Source: an uncultured Bacillota bacterium (GTDB lineage Bacteria; Bacillota; Clostridia; Tissierellales; Tepidimicrobiaceae). From it: 13,067 nucleotides of DNA. Each line of letters begins with the position of its first letter. The stretch's first letter is position 1. This document shows, piece after piece, positions 7,516 to 13,067 of the stretch. Location: contig CALBUB010000063.1 of the NCBI GenBank assembly GCA_937967955.1, positions 1 through 13,067 of the forward strand, read 5' to 3'. Position numbers and translations under genes: made by a program. The notes beneath the pieces are model-generated. The model ran no database searches, was not told the DNA's origin, and was given only the letters and a program-made list of their open reading frames with translations.

Positions 7516-7879
7516 ATGAATATAACTATGAAGGAACAGCTACAACAATTTACTTCTTGGGCAGGTGTGGTAGGTTGGATTACAGTCATATGGGGAGCAT
7601 TAAATGCAATAGTTGGGCTGTTCTTATTTTTATTAGGTGCAGCCCCTGGGAATTATAATAATCCTATTAGGAGTTAAATTAATATCTGCTAGAAAGCATG
7701 CAAATACACTTATTATAAATGGCGTAGATAATGATACTGAAATTTTAAATTTAATTTCTGCTTTGACAAGTTATTTAAAAATACAAGGTATACTTATAAT
7801 AGTTGGATTAATTATTTTTGGAATAGCTTCATATTTTGGCTTAATAGAAACTGCCTTAGAAACAAACTACTACTTTTAA
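7516..7879 (+). pseudogene. DUF5362-like small membrane protein, split by a one-base frameshift
   Basis: The start ATG at 7516 follows AAGGGAG (7504-7510). The first frame gives a hydrophobic helix (WAGVVGWITVIWGALNAIVGLFLFLLGAAP) and then goes off-frame, stopping at 7677. Dropping one G of GGG at 7648-7650 (or one C of CCCC at 7643-7646) continues it as GIIIILLGVKLISARKHANTLI, ending in a further membrane helix and the stop at 7879. The span of 364 nt is exactly one base over a multiple of three, giving a restored product of 120 residues with about three helices. That helix-G-helix, LLGVKLISA-A layout resembles DUF5362 proteins, whose role is unknown. The gene keeps its promoter, ribosome binding site and terminator, so either a fresh mutation or a homopolymer sequencing error. 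Confidence 0.65.
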
Positions 7880-7920
7880 GATATATTAAAATTTAATATA
7901 CAAGGAACAATACTAAAAAG

Positions 7921-7954
7921 AAAAGCAGAAATCTTACTAAAGATTTCTGCTTTT
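7921..7954. terminator. Bidirectional terminator between the DUF5362-like gene and cas6
   Basis: A perfect 15-bp stem, AAAAGCAGAAATCTT (7921-7935), loop ACTA, complement at 7940-7954. The minus-strand tail is CTTTTTAG and the plus-strand right arm ends in TTTT, so it can serve both converging genes. It lies 18 bp past the cas6 stop. Confidence 0.88.
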
Positions 7955-7972
7955 ATATTAGGTATAAAATAT

Positions 7973-8713
7973 TTATAAAGGCTTTACTAGTCTAATACAG
8001 CCAAAACCTTGGGAGTTTTTACTTCCCAGCCCACAGTTTAAGGCTGTATTTATTAACTCTTCATCACCGCAAATTTCAAAAACTCCACTAGTACCTTTCA
8101 CAATAAACTGTTTAAAGTATAGATTGTTTTTAGAGATTTTTCCTTCTACAGGCTTAATATGAAAATAGCTATTTTTAAAGGATTTGCCGTATATTAGTGT
8201 TGCCTTTTTAAGCAAATTATCCCTTACATACTTTTGGAACAAGCTATCCTCAGGAAAATAATAGATAGTTCTCTTTCTGCCATTTACATGTACTGTTGAA
8301 TAAACTGTTATAGGTGATAAAGTTTGGATAATGGCTCCATTGGTCTTTAAATTGTTATCCTTCACAAGTATTCCTGTAACCTCTACTGGCTGATTATTCA
8401 ATTTAAGGTTCTTATTGTATATAAGGGTCTTTAAAAACTCCTGATTAAAATCATCTATAATACTAGATACGGTTAACTCCACCTGGTCAGTAAAAGTAAT
8501 CTCTCTCTTCTCCCTATCATAAAAATATTTTCCGTACAATTGGGAAAAGGTAAATAATTTAAAGGTCTTTCCTTCCAGCTGAAAGCCCTTCTCATGTAAA
8601 AATTCCCTAAAATTGTCATCAAATATATTTTTATATATGAAACCTTGTAATATATGGTTATAATGGATTGGTAGTCTTAAATTGTTGCATTTGAACTTTA
8701 TAGTATATTGCAT
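7973..8713 (-). CDS. cas6: Cas6 CRISPR repeat-processing endoribonuclease
   Basis: A 246-residue protein starting at ATG 8713 after AAGGAG. Cas6 cuts the repeat in pre-crRNA to yield the 8-nt 5' handle used by type I and III systems. The hallmark glycine-rich loop GLGSKNSQGFG is present at residues 228-238 near the C-terminus. Two ferredoxin-like (RAMP) halves are expected for this length. His17 and His20 in LPIHYNHILQGFIY are candidate general-acid histidines, in the position where many Cas6 proteins carry theirs. It is downstream of csx1, 101 bp apart, with a candidate promoter of its own. No CRISPR repeat, cas1/cas2 or effector gene is in the window, so its RNA substrate must come from another locus. 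Length and motifs are intact, so it is probably functional. Confidence 0.93.
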   Translation of the reverse strand: MQYTIKFKCNNLRLPIHYNHILQGFIYKNIFDDNFREFLHEKGFQLEGKTFKLFTFSQLYGKYFYDREKREITFTDQVELTVSSIIDDFNQEFLKTLIYNKNLKLNNQPVEVTGILVKDNNLKTNGAIIQTLSPITVYSTVHVNGRKRTIYYFPEDSLFQKYVRDNLLKKATLIYGKSFKNSYFHIKPVEGKISKNNLYFKQFIVKGTSGVFEICGDEELINTALNCGLGSKNSQGFGCIRLVKPL

Positions 8714-8728
8714 ATATATTCTCCTTTT

Positions 8729-8773
8729 CTATTAAGTGTTTACATAATAATTTATCAACTTTTTAGTGTTAAC
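8729..8773 (-). repeat. Direct repeat pair at the cas6 promoter, possible operator
   Basis: Plus-strand CTATTAAGTGTTTAC (8729-8743) and CTTTTTAGTGTTAAC (8759-8773) agree at 12 of 15 positions and lie exactly 30 bp apart, about three helical turns. The second covers the -35 element and the first follows the -10. A weaker inverted match (GACACTCAAAAC, from 8785) lies further upstream. Regulator unknown. Confidence 0.4.
8744..8772 (-). promoter_or_regulatory. Candidate cas6 promoter in the csx1-cas6 gap
   Basis: On the minus strand TTAACA (8767-8772), 17 bp, TATTAT (8744-8749), about 30 bp upstream of the cas6 start. It would let cas6 be expressed separately from csx1. Confidence 0.5.
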
Positions 8774-8814
8774 TTCTACTATTCGACACTCAAAACAATT
8801 TTCCTTCAATTAAA

Positions 8815-10059
8815 TTATATACTTGATGCAGGAACACTTTCTCCCACTATTCTTTCATAAAGTTGTATGCCCTTTTTAAATAGGGCTTTAAATTCTTCTT
8901 CCTCCTGTACATATTTAAGTATTCTTTTTGGGTCTTTAGGTTCAGAACCATGGGCTGCTGAATTCCTTGTGTCTTTTAAATCACAATATGTATCTTTTTC
9001 TAAAATAGATTTGAATACAAGATTTTTATTATTGTTTATGAATTTTCTTATCTCCTCTCTAACATTGTATTCCAAAGAGGTAATATTTTTATGTACTCTT
9101 CCTATTGCTATTATAATCCCTTCATAAAGCAATATTAAAGCTTTTAAGTACTGCTTTTTGTCAAAGAAAAATTTACTTCTCTCTACCATTCTCCTATCAA
9201 GGGTTGCTCCAATTAAGCTGTTAAAATCCTTCCTTATATATTCAGCTATAGCAGATTGATAGTCGTCTTTTAAGCTTATTTTACTTAGAGATTTGTTGAT
9301 ATCTTCTAAATAAGTCCTTGGTTGTCTATTCATTTCAAGCCAGTAATAAGTTCTTTCAGTGCCAGGTATGCCTAATAGTTCTAACAATGGCGGAAAATAT
9401 CCTGAGTAATTATATGTAGCTAAACTTTCCGCATATGAAACTAATGTATTTATAAAATCAATCTTTAATACAGGGGCATGTCCCCTTTTTTCTCCCAATT
9501 CAAAAGCACCATAATATACCATTATATCCGTAATATTTTTTACATGTTTTAACATCATAATAGAAAAAGCCATTATTGCTGGCATGTGTCTAAAGCCGTG
9601 GGTTATATCTAAAACTAACTTCATTTCTTCATTTGGAATTTCTTTTATCATATGGTCAATATATACCTTATAATCTAATGGATCTACCATTATAAAATAG
9701 ATTCCTGGTATGTATTTTTGTAATTTATTCTGCCATTCTAAAAGTAATTTTTCCGAAATGCCCACATTCTCTTCATCATATACTTTATCATATAATTCTA
9801 TAAGCTCATTATGGTATTGCTCATCTATTGCATATAATAACTCAGACCAACTAGAACGGTCAGTTCCAAATATTAGCCATTTATCAATATCATGCTCTTT
9901 AGAAATGAGTACTTTATATAAGGCAGAACCAAAAAAAGAGGTAGTAATAGGCTCTTCTATGCCTTCAAAAAAATATTTGGCAACAGAATATCCCTTTTTT
10001 CCTTCCTCAGTTTTACCCTTGCCAATTAAGGAAATAAGCACCGTTTTATTAGTGGCCAT
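8815..10059 (-). CDS. csx1: Csx1/Csx2-type CARF-HEPN ribonuclease (TIGR02221/DxTHG family)
   Basis: A 414-residue protein; ATG 10059 follows GGAGGTGA. The N-terminal CARF domain (about residues 5-200) starts with the beta strand VLISLIG and a glycine-rich turn, and carries the diagnostic DxTHG motif as DITHGF (151-156) followed by RHMPAIMAF. The C-terminal HEPN domain (about 290-405) holds the RNase motif R-x4-H as RNSAAH (Arg365, His370) in the sequence DTRNSAAHG. In type III CRISPR systems Cas10 makes cyclic oligoadenylate, which binds the CARF dimer and switches on HEPN cleavage of single-stranded RNA, causing dormancy or abortive infection. All key residues are present, so it should be active. 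It has its own strong promoter, and is followed by cas6. No cas10/csm/cmr genes are here, so the activating signal would have to come from elsewhere in the genome. Confidence 0.92.
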   Translation of the reverse strand: MATNKTVLISLIGKGKTEEGKKGYSVAKYFFEGIEEPITTSFFGSALYKVLISKEHDIDKWLIFGTDRSSWSELLYAIDEQYHNELIELYDKVYDEENVGISEKLLLEWQNKLQKYIPGIYFIMVDPLDYKVYIDHMIKEIPNEEMKLVLDITHGFRHMPAIMAFSIMMLKHVKNITDIMVYYGAFELGEKRGHAPVLKIDFINTLVSYAESLATYNYSGYFPPLLELLGIPGTERTYYWLEMNRQPRTYLEDINKSLSKISLKDDYQSAIAEYIRKDFNSLIGATLDRRMVERSKFFFDKKQYLKALILLYEGIIIAIGRVHKNITSLEYNVREEIRKFINNNKNLVFKSILEKDTYCDLKDTRNSAAHGSEPKDPKRILKYVQEEEEFKALFKKGIQLYERIVGESVPASSI

Positions 10060-10117
10060 AAATTCACCTCCAAAAATCTAAAACCGTATCTTAAAAAACA
10101 TAAATTCATTTTTATTG

Positions 10118-10146
10118 ATAATACTATATTCTACATATGTTGTCAA
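10118..10146 (-). promoter_or_regulatory. Consensus sigma-A promoter of csx1
   Basis: A perfect TTGACA (10141-10146), 17-bp spacer, and TATTAT (10118-10123) on the minus strand. The expected leader is about 50 nt. This is among the strongest promoters in the window, implying constitutive csx1 expression. Confidence 0.8.
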
Positions 10147-10188
10147 AGTTCAAACTATTATATCTATTTACTTTTTCAAAAATTAAAA

Positions 10189-10220
10189 CAGTCCAGGCAA
10201 GAATCAACTTGCCTAGACTG
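10189..10220 (-). terminator. Terminator after the spore-coat gene pair
   Basis: A 13-bp stem with one A-C mismatch, CAGTCCAGGCAAG (10189-10201) against CTTGCCTAGACTG (10208-10220), loop of 6. On the minus strand it is followed by TTTTAATTTTTG. It also separates this unit from the csx1 promoter. Confidence 0.85.
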
Positions 10221-10230
10221 GTATCAAAAA

Positions 10231-10500
10231 CTATTTCATCATAGGCATTTGAGTACTACTTAATCCACTTTTAACTTGCTGAATATCTTCTGCTTTTGCT
10301 GTTGGAGCTGGATTATAATAACCTTTTTGTTCAGCAATTTGGAACAATTGATATTGGAACTGCTCAGCTTCATTTCTCAACTGTTGTAAAGTTCCTCTTA
10401 ACTGTTGATTAGCACATTCTATAATTGCAGCATTATAGCTGTTAATGCTAACTTTAGTAGTATTTATAGCATCAGATATCATATCTTTTTCTTGTAACAT
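10231..10500 (-). CDS. Spore coat protein, CotF family (short)
   Basis: An 89-residue protein; ATG 10500 follows GGAGGG (10507-10512). It has the four-helix-like CotF pattern: MISDAINTTKVSINSYNAAI, then ECANQQLRGTLQQLRNEAEQF, and a short YNPAPTAKAEDIQQV tail, all rich in glutamine, asparagine and alanine. CotF-type proteins are found in the spore coat or in sporulating clostridia and have a ferritin-like helical fold, often near 60-100 residues. It is downstream of a related small gene by 12 bp and almost certainly cotranscribed. No catalytic residues are evident; a structural role in the spore is likely. Confidence 0.8.
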   Translation of the reverse strand: MLQEKDMISDAINTTKVSINSYNAAIIECANQQLRGTLQQLRNEAEQFQYQLFQIAEQKGYYNPAPTAKAEDIQQVKSGLSSTQMPMMK

Positions 10501-10512
10501 TTATTTTCCCTC

Positions 10513-10722
10513 CTATTTTAAAGAATTTATAAGGTTCATTGCTGTTGTCTGAGCATCTTGTGCAGCTTGCTTAAAAATTTGTTTTAGCTGTGGATCTTGA
10601 CACTGATTAGCGTAATAGTCATATTTAACAGCCATATTCTGATGGAGGCTGGTAATTTCCCTTAAATGATTCAATTCCATTTGATTTATATTACCCATAT
10701 TGATTGTATTCCTTAGTACCAT
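10513..10722 (-). CDS. Small CotF-like spore protein
   Basis: A 69-residue protein. I chose ATG 10722 because AAAGGAG (10730-10736) precedes it; a longer in-frame start at 10833 has no ribosome binding site and adds a poorly conserved-looking basic stretch. The sequence is helical and glutamine/asparagine-rich: MELNHLREITSLHQNMAVKY, then YANQCQDPQLKQIFKQAAQD, then a short C-terminal helix. This is the core CotF/ferritin-like half seen in small clostridial spore-coat proteins. It is the first gene of a two-gene unit with the 89-residue protein 12 bp downstream. The likely promoter lies in 10737-10855, where I see no confident sporulation-sigma element. Confidence 0.75.
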   Translation of the reverse strand: MVLRNTINMGNINQMELNHLREITSLHQNMAVKYDYYANQCQDPQLKQIFKQAAQDAQTTAMNLINSLK

Positions 10723-10857
10723 AAAATTACTCCTTTCATTGATATATTTGAAGCTTACACTTATAGTTTGTCTTACTCTTATTGATTTATTCATGGAAAA
10801 AAACTCATAAATATTATTAAAGCAGGCCGGCAATAATAATTTTACGGAGGTGATTAA

Positions 10858-11121
10858 ATGAAAAAGAAAGTAGTAGTTGAAAACACTTTAAAGCCTTTTA
10901 TAGATCATTTAAGAAGTGTTGGCTATGATGTTTACACTTTAAATAGGAATGCTAATTTGAAAAATATAACTAGTGATGAATATAAAGCTATTGTTGTATC
11001 TGGAATAGATGTTCTAAGTGAAAGAGAAACAAACTTTAATAAGCCACCAGTGCCTATTATAGAAGCAAGAGGAATGACTCCTCAAGAAGTGGAAAATATG
11101 ATTGAAAACAAATTGAGATAA
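10858..11121 (+). CDS. YkuS-like UPF0180 family protein
   Basis: An 87-residue protein; ATG 10858 follows a near-perfect GGAGGTGA. The family outline is clear: an N-terminal beta strand and helix (VVVENTLKPFIDHLRSVGYD), a second strand VYTL, a central strand AIVVSGID, and a C-terminal element PIIEARGMTPQEVENMIENKL. In B. subtilis YkuS the corresponding last part is a hydrophobic strand, then GLT-x-x-EI. Length is standard for the family. No enzymatic role is known for UPF0180 proteins. It is divergent from the spore-coat pair and stands alone. The sequence is cytoplasmic with no membrane segment. Confidence 0.85.
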   Translation: MKKKVVVENTLKPFIDHLRSVGYDVYTLNRNANLKNITSDEYKAIVVSGIDVLSERETNFNKPPVPIIEARGMTPQEVENMIENKLR

Positions 11122-11161
11122 TTTGGAATTATCAAAAATATAAAATTTGTAATAAATTTAG

Positions 11162-11190
11162 TTGACAAAAAATAATATAAGTATTAAAAT
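11162..11190 (+). promoter_or_regulatory. Promoter of the SAM-riboswitch/metNI unit
   Basis: A perfect TTGACA (11162-11167), 17-bp spacer, TAAAAT (11185-11190). Predicted transcription start near 11197, about 25 nt before the riboswitch P1 helix. Confidence 0.8.
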
Positions 11191-11220
11191 AGGTATCAAC
11201 ATCCAATTGAATAAGGTTTT

Positions 11221-11325
11221 TTCTTATCAAGAGTGGTGGAGGGACTGGCCCGATGAAACCCGGCAACCTGTGTTATAAATTAACACAAGGTGCCAATTCC
11301 TGCGGCTTTAGCCGAGAGATAAGAA
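11221..11325 (+). ncRNA. SAM-I (S-box) riboswitch aptamer
   Basis: P1 is TTCTTATC (11221-11228) with GATAAGAA (11318-11325), 8 bp. The conserved core is complete: GAGTGGTGGAGGGACTGGCC, then CGATGAAACCCGGCAACC. P3 is TGTGTTA/TAACACA with an AT-rich loop; the core segment GGTGCCAATTCCTGC follows, and P4 is CGGC-TTTA-GCCG, then GAGAGATAAG. S-box RNAs bind S-adenosylmethionine and switch off methionine and sulfur genes when SAM is plentiful. Here the gene downstream is the methionine importer metNI. Confidence 0.97.
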
Positions 11326-11329
11326 AGAG
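11319..11329 (+). promoter_or_regulatory. Antiterminator arm of the S-box
   Basis: ATAAGAAAGAG, overlapping the 3' side of P1, can pair perfectly with CTCTTTCTTA of terminator 1 (11341-11350) or with all 11 bases of CTCTTTCTTAT of terminator 2 (11368-11378). SAM binding would hold it in P1 and free the terminators. Confidence 0.75.
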
Positions 11330-11334
11330 ATAAT

Positions 11335-11361
11335 AAAAACCTCTTTCTTAAGAGGTTTTTT
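11335..11361 (+). terminator. S-box terminator 1
   Basis: AAAAACCTCTT (11335-11345), loop TCTT, AAGAGGTTTTT (11350-11360): an 11-bp stem running into six Ts. It is the first of two adjacent intrinsic terminators behind the aptamer. Confidence 0.88.
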
Positions 11362-11365
11362 GTTT

Positions 11366-11392
11366 ACCTCTTTCTTATAAGAGGTTTTTTTT
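11366..11392 (+). terminator. S-box terminator 2 (tandem copy)
   Basis: ACCTCTT (11366-11372), loop TCTTAT, AAGAGGT (11379-11385), then eight Ts to 11392. It resembles terminator 1 closely (CCTCTTTCTTA core repeated 27 nt downstream), suggesting duplication. Confidence 0.82.
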
Positions 11393-11419
11393 ATTATCAA
11401 TTTAAGGGGGTAACATCTA

Positions 11420-12424
11420 TTGATTAAAATAGAAAATCTATCTAAAGTTTACAAAAATGGAGCTAGTCCTATTCATGCACTGAAAGATATAAATTTAGAA
11501 ATTGAAAAGGGAGAAATATTTGGAATCATTGGCCTAAGCGGTGCAGGAAAATCCACATTGATCCGCTGTATAAATAGGCTGGAAGAACCTACAGAAGGAA
11601 GTATATATATAGATGGCAAAGATATAACCAACTTGAATAAGAAAGACCTTAGAAATGTTAGGAAAAAAATAGGCATGATATTCCAACATTTCAACCTATT
11701 TGCCCAAAAAAATGTCTACAAAAATATAGCCTTTCCCTTGGAATTGGAAGGTTTTTCAAAAAGGGAAATTGATGAAAGGGTAAATACCCTACTTGCTTAT
11801 GTAAGCCTTGAAGATAAAAAGTATGCCTATCCATCCCAGCTTAGTGGTGGTCAAAAACAAAGGGTAGCAATTGCAAGAGCCTTAGCTAACAGTCCAAAGA
11901 TTCTCCTTAGTGATGAAGGAACTTCAGCACTAGATCCAAAAACAACAAAGTCTATATTAGATTTGTTAAGAAGGATTAGAGATGAATTTGGCTTGACAAT
12001 TGTACTTATCACCCACCAAATGGAAGTGATTAAGGAAGTCTGCGATAGAGTTGCCATCATAGAAGATGGAAAAATAATCGAAATTAACACAGTAGAAAAT
12101 CTTTTCAATAATCCAAGGACTCAAACAGCTATAGAATTTATAAGTAAGCTTAAATCAGATATTACAGAAGAAGTGATAAAGCCTAATGAATTTGATGGAA
12201 CTATCGTAAGGCTAAGCTACTCAAAGGGCAATGCAAAGGAACCTATAGTATCTAAAATGCTTAAAAAGTTCAACATTCAGGCAAACATACTAGCAGGAGA
12301 TATAAACAAAATATTGAGTAAGAATATTGGCCATTTAATACTAGAACTTCAAGGTGAAGAAGCTGAAATTGCTCAAGCAATTGAATTTTTAAGACAGAAT
12401 AATGTAAATGTGGAGGTGATGTAG
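11420..12424 (+). CDS. metN: Methionine ABC importer ATP-binding protein MetN
   Basis: A 334-residue protein starting at TTG 11420, 9 nt after AAGGGGG. MetN hydrolyses ATP to drive methionine uptake through MetI, with the lipoprotein MetQ. Motifs: Walker A GLSGAGKST (38-46), Q-loop Gln89, signature LSGGQKQRVAIARAL (141-155), Walker B ILLSDE (161-166), and H-loop His199 in ITHQM. In Walker B the usual ILLCDEATSALDP appears as ILLSDEGTSALDP, a mild, probably harmless change. The C-terminal ~75 residues (about 258-334, ending FLRQNNVNVEVM) fit the NIL/ACT-like regulatory domain that binds methionine and gives transinhibition. Regulation by the SAM-I riboswitch directly upstream confirms the methionine assignment. 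The stop codon abuts metI. Confidence 0.96.
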   Translation: MIKIENLSKVYKNGASPIHALKDINLEIEKGEIFGIIGLSGAGKSTLIRCINRLEEPTEGSIYIDGKDITNLNKKDLRNVRKKIGMIFQHFNLFAQKNVYKNIAFPLELEGFSKREIDERVNTLLAYVSLEDKKYAYPSQLSGGQKQRVAIARALANSPKILLSDEGTSALDPKTTKSILDLLRRIRDEFGLTIVLITHQMEVIKEVCDRVAIIEDGKIIEINTVENLFNNPRTQTAIEFISKLKSDITEEVIKPNEFDGTIVRLSYSKGNAKEPIVSKMLKKFNIQANILAGDINKILSKNIGHLILELQGEEAEIAQAIEFLRQNNVNVEVM

Positions 12425-13066
12425 ATGGCTGATTTAATTATTCCGGCACTAGTTGAAACACTATATATGGTATTTTTCTCAACTGTCTTCTCTCTAATAT
12501 TAGGTTTCCCACTAGGAATATTACTAGTCATAACAGAAAAGGGCGGCATATGGGAAAAAAAGCAACTGAATAGAGTTCTAAATGGAATAATAAATATTTT
12601 AAGGTCTTTCCCCTTTATAATACTTATGATCCTCTTATTCCCTCTTTCTAGGTTAATAGTAGGAAAGACTATAGGTACAACGGCTACTATCGTTCCCCTA
12701 TCCGTAGCTGCTGCTCCCTTTGTAGCAAGAATTATTGAAAGTTCCTTAAAGGAAGTAGATAAAGGAATAATTGAATCCAGCCTAGCTATGGGGGCAAGTG
12801 TTCCTCAAATTGTATTTAAGGTGTTTATTCCTGAATCCATGCCTTCATTGATTTTAGGTATAACTACCACAGTTATAAATATTATTGGCTATTCAGCAAT
12901 GGCTGGTGCCATTGGTGGCGGTGGACTAGGAGATGTGGCAATCAGATATGGACTATATAGATTTCAAACGGATGTAATGGTTGTAGCAGTAATAGTAATT
13001 ATAGCCATAGTCCAAGGGATTCAGTTTATAGGTAATAGATTATCAGCAAATATAAATAAAAAATAA
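12425..13066 (+). CDS. metI: Methionine ABC importer permease MetI
   Basis: A 213-residue protein, the normal MetI size, starting at ATG 12425 immediately after the metN stop; its ribosome binding site GGAGGTGAT lies inside the metN end. About five membrane helices are visible. The cytoplasmic EAA loop that contacts MetN is clear: IESSLAMGASVPQIVFKVFIPES (residues 116-138). Conserved neighbouring parts are LRSFPFIILMI (59-69) and the TTVINIIGYSAMAGAIGGGGLGD stretch (148-170), characteristic of MetI. It acts in the cytoplasmic membrane as a homodimeric channel. The stop is one base before the window end, and metQ, the substrate-binding lipoprotein, would be expected next. Same S-box control as metN. 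Confidence 0.96.
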   Translation: MADLIIPALVETLYMVFFSTVFSLILGFPLGILLVITEKGGIWEKKQLNRVLNGIINILRSFPFIILMILLFPLSRLIVGKTIGTTATIVPLSVAAAPFVARIIESSLKEVDKGIIESSLAMGASVPQIVFKVFIPESMPSLILGITTTVINIIGYSAMAGAIGGGGLGDVAIRYGLYRFQTDVMVVAVIVIIAIVQGIQFIGNRLSANINKK

Positions 13067-13067
13067 G

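Noticed and set aside
7882..7900. Perfect palindrome TATATTAAA-A-TTTAATATA after the DUF5362-like gene
   Set aside because: Composed only of A and T, without a T-tract or promoter context; expected by chance in such AT-rich DNA, and the strong terminator follows at 7921.
7973..10230. Possible CRISPR array next to cas6-csx1
   Set aside because: I scanned the gaps for repeated 28-37 bp units and typical GTTT...GAAAC repeat ends and found none; the only repeats are the 15-bp pair at the cas6 promoter.
10764..10793. Sigma-G/F-like promoter (TGAATA ... CAAACTA, minus strand) for the spore-coat pair
   Set aside because: The spacer is 17 bp, longer than usual, and the -10 deviates from CATnnTA; too weak to annotate.
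11117..11133. Inverted repeat GATAATT-TGG-AATTATC over the YkuS-like stop codon as a terminator
   Set aside because: A 7-bp AT-rich stem with no T-tract after it on either strand.

Overview
The window is AT-rich throughout, with strong AGGAGG-type ribosome binding sites, TTG starts on two genes, a SAM (S-box) riboswitch, spore-coat (CotF-type) genes and remnants of a germinant receptor. Together these point to an endospore-forming, low-GC Firmicute of the class Clostridia. A Tissierellales-like or related anaerobe is plausible, but the sequence alone cannot settle the genus. No rRNA, tRNA, insertion sequence or CRISPR array is visible.

Layout. (1) 1-1680: a DUF4236 protein reads leftwards off the window edge, and a small DUF454 (YbaN-type) membrane protein runs divergently from it. 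(2) 1700-4820: a two-gene operon with a near-consensus promoter encodes a hydantoinase/oxoprolinase-type ATPase and, overlapping by 8 bp, a histone-deacetylase-fold metal amidohydrolase with an extra C-terminal CxxC/CxxC module. It ends at a perfect 17-bp hairpin. (3) 4819-6510: a decayed short reading frame, then a MATE-family efflux transporter on the minus strand. (4) 6530-7313 (minus): a wrecked germinant-receptor operon in which the start of a gerAA-like gene is joined out of frame to the last ~226 codons of a gerAB-like gene. (5) 7423-7954: a small membrane protein (DUF5362-like) split by a single-base frameshift. (6) 7973-10146 (minus): csx1 (CARF-HEPN RNase) and cas6 as an isolated pair, bounded by terminators on both sides, with no array or effector genes here. 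(7) 10189-10857: two small CotF-like spore proteins (minus), and a divergent YkuS/UPF0180 protein. (8) 11162-13066: promoter, SAM-I riboswitch with two tandem terminators, then metN and metI of a methionine ABC importer; metQ presumably follows outside the window.

How the parts relate. The methionine importer is the clearest functional unit: low SAM should let transcription pass the leader into metNI. The cas6-csx1 pair can only work with components encoded elsewhere: repeats for Cas6 to cut, and a type III Cas10 making cyclic oligoadenylate to activate Csx1. The ATPase-amidohydrolase operon looks like an intact, possibly uncharacterised route for hydrolysing a cyclic or acylated amide, but its substrate cannot be read from sequence. 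The most notable items are the isolated cas6-csx1 pair with 15-bp direct repeats at the cas6 promoter, the double terminator behind the S-box, the hydantoinase-HDAC operon and the receptor deletion fusion.
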